NCBI GenBank assembly: GCA_025201705.1
Contig: MU616811.1
Span: forward strand, 1 to 40,177
Length of the DNA stretch: 40,177 nt
Direction of reading: 5' to 3'
Source: Dissophora ornata
Taxonomy: Eukaryota; Mortierellomycota; Mortierellomycetes; Mortierellales; Mortierellaceae
In this document: piece by piece, positions 36,876-40,177 of the stretch
Numbering within the stretch: position 1 is the stretch's first letter
How the letters are laid out: each line of letters opens with the position of its first letter
The notes under the pieces: generated by a model
What the model was told of the DNA's origin: nothing
Seen by the model: the letters and a program-made list of their open reading frames with translations, nothing else
Database searches by the model: none
Position numbers and translations under genes: made by a program

Positions 36876-39473
36876 TCAGTCTATCAGCTCCACCTTCCTC
36901 GGTTTGCCAAAAGAAGGACGCAGCCATCTCAAAGGCACTAATGGCGTGGCGCAAGGACTGACTTTTACTTGCCTCAAATTCTTGACAGTAGTACTTGCCA
37001 GGTCCTATGTGACAGAGTTGCAACATCCATGTGAATCAAGTATGATTTGGTCGTTTCTGCTATCAGATACGAGTTACATACCTTTGTTGTCTCTAATATC
37101 TCCAGCAGCCTGCCCAGCGGGAAGAGGTTGTCCGCTTTGTTGAAAATAAGACACTCTGCATACTTTCTCAAGATGTATACGCCTTCAGACTTGATGTTCA
37201 TGACATAGAACTGAATATGAAAACCTACAGATAAAAAGACCTGTCTTAGCACCAAATCAAATCGAAATATTGAGAAAGACACTCTTGAAACGATTCGTAC
37301 CTTTGACAAGTATGCCCAGAGCACATACTGGACCCGCAGGTTGCAACTTTACCATGGTGTCTAAGGAGTGTTTGAGCTCCTGTCCTAGTTCTGTCAAATC
37401 GTCCCAAATCTGCGACAACCCCTTGTTCGATGCCGTCTTGCACTCCAGATGCACTATTGAGCACGTCTGAGTGCCGATCTGGATGACTACGGAGTAATCG
37501 GGGAAAAGCAAACGTGCGGCGGGGTCCCTAGTCTCCTCCAGTGCACTCGTCCTTTTTTTCCAAAAAAAAAAAAAAAACTGTTGGCTCAGAACTTCATCAT
37601 TCGTAAATGTCAAATACATAGCACAAAAAGCTTACCACCTGCTACTCGTATGCTTCAAAGCACCGAACGTAGCATCCAGGCAAGGCACGAACATATTTTT
37701 CAAGAATGTTGCCTCGTTTTCTGACCCGCACGTTGTCCAAAGCTCCTGTGTCGATGTGAGGCGAGCAAAAACCTGGTTGATGAGATGAGAAGAGGGTGTC
37801 TCGTTCCGCAGGAGATCCACGAACTTTTCATGGGTGTTCATGGCAGCTAAGCTCGCCCATTTGTGACATTCTGCCACTATCACTGCGTCAAAGTCAGCAA
37901 TCTCGACTTTATCGATGGACTCCCAAATGACCCCCCAGACGTCGTCATCCACCTCACTTTGCAGCCCTGATATCTGAGATTCTGATTCCAGCAAAAAAAT
38001 GAAATTTACACATCTTTTGGGCAAGATATGAAAATGGTTATTGATTGAACTGGAGCTGAAAAAAAAAAAAAAACACACTTACAGTTTTTCATGAGGCTCG
38101 CGCAGGGCATAGTTGTTTTCAATGACGCGGTTTCAAAATGCGAAAAGAGCCTTCCCAATCTCAACATTGTCGTGGACCCAGTGATGGTCAACGGTTGAGT
38201 CAAGGCGACCATCCCCGTCCAAAAAATCGAAAACAAACATCTTTCCCTCTGGTGAATATTTATCCCCTGGATACACAAATGAGCCGTCGGCTGGGCCAGA
38301 TGAAAGCGGGTCGGAGCGTTTGCTGTTGGATAGACAGACCGCCGAGGACGATTAGTCGCAATCCAGCCACTCAATCGAGGTTTCTGTGATATCGGCAGTG
38401 AAGGAGATGGCGTCAAAGAGCACAGCGGCGGTGTGATAAAATGTAATGGGTCGTTATAATCTTTCTCGCCATTGTCGAAAGGAGATCCCTTTCGTTTCCT
38501 TGAACGTGCTATGCATTTTTGAATATCTGATGCCTCTGTCGGGCTGACTGTGTCCGAGGCGTTTGGATGCATGAAGCGTGTTGCGCCTGGTGGTGGCAGC
38601 GTGGCATGTTAGAATGTTGATAGCTTATTTGAGGTATAATGGCCAGATCCCCGTTAAGTAACATTTGTTCGCAAAATAAAATGACTATAACAGATGCCAA
38701 CAACCCTCCCCTTCTGACTGTAACCCACGAACTGTAGCATCCTGATCATCATTTTCGACCTCGTTTTCCTGAGGTTGGGCTTCAAAAGCCGAATTCAGCG
38801 GGGGTGAGGGTTGAGCAGGAGCAGCCAGCGCTCCCAAGCGCGTAACTGTGGAGCCTGGCGACTGAGAGATTTCTTGAGAAGGTGTAGGCGACAACCTGTC
38901 GCTTTCATCATTGAGAGTTGTGTGGGTTTCTGGTTGAGCTGGTTTCGACTCAACCTCTGGCAGAAACGCGGATCCTAGTTCAGATAGTTCGATTGTTAAA
39001 GCAAATGAAAGCCCCGGCATATATCATTATGTCATTAAAAAAGTTTTAACATATGACAACTAATACATGATGCTTCTTTTCAAAAGCATCACTGTATGAA
39101 TGTATAAGAGTGAGCAAGTAAAAAGATGCAACATCGTATTACTTGTGGAATGGGATTGGTCATTGGTTTCGTCAGCTTGCTGGTTTGAGCCATCGTCCAA
39201 TTTGTCAGGAAATGTCGAGTATTCATTCTGAGCTTCTCTTAAGCCGGCCTCGGCGATAACTACAGCGGCCTTCTTTGCAACACAAACGAGACCGTGCTTT
39301 GCTTGTATTGACCCCCAAAATTCTTCCGCGTCATTGGCCTTAAAGTCCGCGTATTCCTCCACGAGAAAATTTCGCCGAGTAATAGGGATTCTTGGGCACT
39401 GGATAAGTTGTTGATATGCTTAATCGGCTGACTCCTCGTCAATGTAACGAAATCTTTTGACGAAGGTAGACAT
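36876..39473 (-). pseudogene. PD-(D/E)XK nuclease-like multi-exon gene, broken
   Basis: Segments line up on the minus strand as one gene: start MSTFVKRFRYIDEES at 39473; exon 1 to 39143; exon 2 from 38974; an exon from about 38590 with MHPNASDTVSPTEAS and FDFLDGDGRLDSTVDHHWV; LQSEVDDDVWGVIWESID to ALKHTSSRW (about 37970-37630); a domain with FPDYS and, 14 residues on, HLECKT (37437-37502); GFHIQFYVMNIKSEGVYIL; and a last exon ending FGKPRKVELID* at 36876. PD..ECK is the PD-(D/E)XK signature of restriction-type nuclease folds. Breaks: an in-frame TAA at codon 18 (39420-39422), a frameshift near 38330 and an in-frame TGA at 38133-38135. The acceptor before the nuclease exon sits in a T16 run and looks lost. 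The architecture resembles an expanded, Crinkler-like nuclease family of Mucoromycota; that link is inference. Confidence 0.65.
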
Positions 39474-39495
39474 CCTCACGTGCTCGGCTTTGGGT

Positions 39496-40177
39496 TCAGA
39501 TGGGTGGAAGATGCCTGTATTTGACCGTATTAAGTTCGTTCAGCTTGAACGCGAGCAACTGGAGCCTAAATCCGTCAGTTCGAATTGATCCTCGTAAAGC
39601 ATAGCCGCTCTCCCTGTAATTTCTGGGATCGAAGTTGTCGTCTCGAATGGCCTCCATGTGCTCTCTCATTTTACCAGTTGTCATCATCAAGGTCGACCTG
39701 CGGTAGTCTTTGAGTTTTTTCCGTTCTCCAGGTGTATATCCCCCAATGTCGGTAATCAACTTTGTGAGAAGATGTCCAGGTTCCTTTCCAGAGAGCCATA
39801 GTGCAACGTCCGGCGACGCGATTTGGTCAATGTACTCGACGCTGGAAAAATCAGGCATAGCATAAACTCGAAGTTGGTGTCGTAAGGCATCATCGTTCCA
39901 AAAGATAGAAACTAGATCCAGCTCCGAAAGACAAATGAATTTGTCTTCCAAGGACGACATTGGCACAAGCGATCGACGACTCTTGCAGATGGCATTCAGG
40001 ACGATGAAGTTCTCGATAGCGGGAATTCCGTGCTCAACGGTACTTCTTGTATGCAAAGGTAACAGACCCTTATTTTTGAGAGCCGCGATCTAAATCAATT
40101 GAAAGTACAATAACACTTGAAAGTGCCTGTTCAAAAAGTTAGATTACAATCGAAAAGGGAGTTCTTACCTTCTCACA
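39496..40177 (-). CDS. truncated gene, possible TnpB/Fanzor-like protein fragment
   Basis: Partial: it enters from the right edge (exon end 40169-40177), crosses a 79-bp GTAAGA..TTTAG intron (40090-40168) and runs open for 198 codons to a TGA at 39496. Visible text: an N-terminal segment NFIVLNAICKSRR, a helical middle, GYTPGERKKLKDYR, and MMTTGKMREHME. It ends with YALRGSIRTDGFRLQLLAFKL and a KYRHLPP stretch. A beta strand with an S-x-x-TDG motif of this kind precedes the first RuvC motif in TnpB/Fanzor proteins. The RuvC and zinc-ribbon parts that should follow are absent: the frame stops 23 bases before the start of the nuclease-like pseudogene. I cannot see the upstream part. The family call rests on one segment and remembered pattern, so it is weak; the coding nature is well supported. 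Confidence 0.45.

Overview
This window is eukaryotic and almost certainly fungal. Most genes are split by short GT..AG introns (roughly 60-160 bp), exons are GC-richer than the T-rich introns and intergenic DNA, and the gene set is fungal (VTC polyphosphate synthase, a Mit1-like CHD remodeller, Alb1, a stand-alone mRNA guanylyltransferase, an Apd1/Aim32 protein). Intron density, the polyQ/LRR protein and the style of the decayed multigene-family members at the right end suggest an early-diverging fungus, most likely Mortierellales; that placement is inference. I chained the exons myself, using reading-frame continuity, GT/AG sites and family conservation, so splice junctions are predictions.

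Layout. 0.1-0.6 kb (+): a small multi-pass membrane protein, possibly Ilm1-like. 1.0-2.6 kb (-): RNase P/MRP subunit Rpp1/Rpp30, 7 exons, divergent from 3.1-8.0 kb (+): tubulin-folding cofactor D, 13 exons, about 1242 aa. 8.3-11.7 kb (-): a large leucine-rich-repeat protein with polyQ, poly-Asp and a six-copy 15-bp in-frame minisatellite. 11.7-13.4 kb: long intergenic region with a CAAT microsatellite and a G-quadruplex-type motif. 13.4-14.7 kb (+): Apd1/Aim32-like [2Fe-2S] protein, convergent with 14.9-16.3 kb (-): MYG1 exonuclease. 16.4-23.9 kb (-): a CHD/Mi-2/Mit1-type chromatin remodeller of about 2090 aa. 23.9-26.1 kb: no supported gene. 26.1-28.8 kb (-): VTC polyphosphate polymerase (SPX-TTM-3TM). 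30.2-30.8 kb (+): Alb1 60S-biogenesis factor. 31.1-33.2 kb (+): mRNA capping guanylyltransferase with a predicted 8-nt microexon. 34.4-34.9 kb (+): small secreted protein.

From about 35.1 kb to the right edge the character changes. There is a frameshifted 3' remnant of a LINE-type retrotransposon, then a multi-exon PD-(D/E)XK nuclease-like gene broken by two in-frame stops and a frameshift, and directly upstream of it a truncated gene whose last conserved segment resembles the region before RuvC-I in TnpB/Fanzor proteins. This stretch looks like the edge of a repeat-rich accessory island abutting a housekeeping block.

The housekeeping genes do not form one pathway. They cover RNA processing (RNase P, capping enzyme), ribosome assembly (Alb1), tubulin folding, chromatin, phosphate storage and mitochondrial or redox upkeep. 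I found no tRNA, rRNA or CRISPR array.
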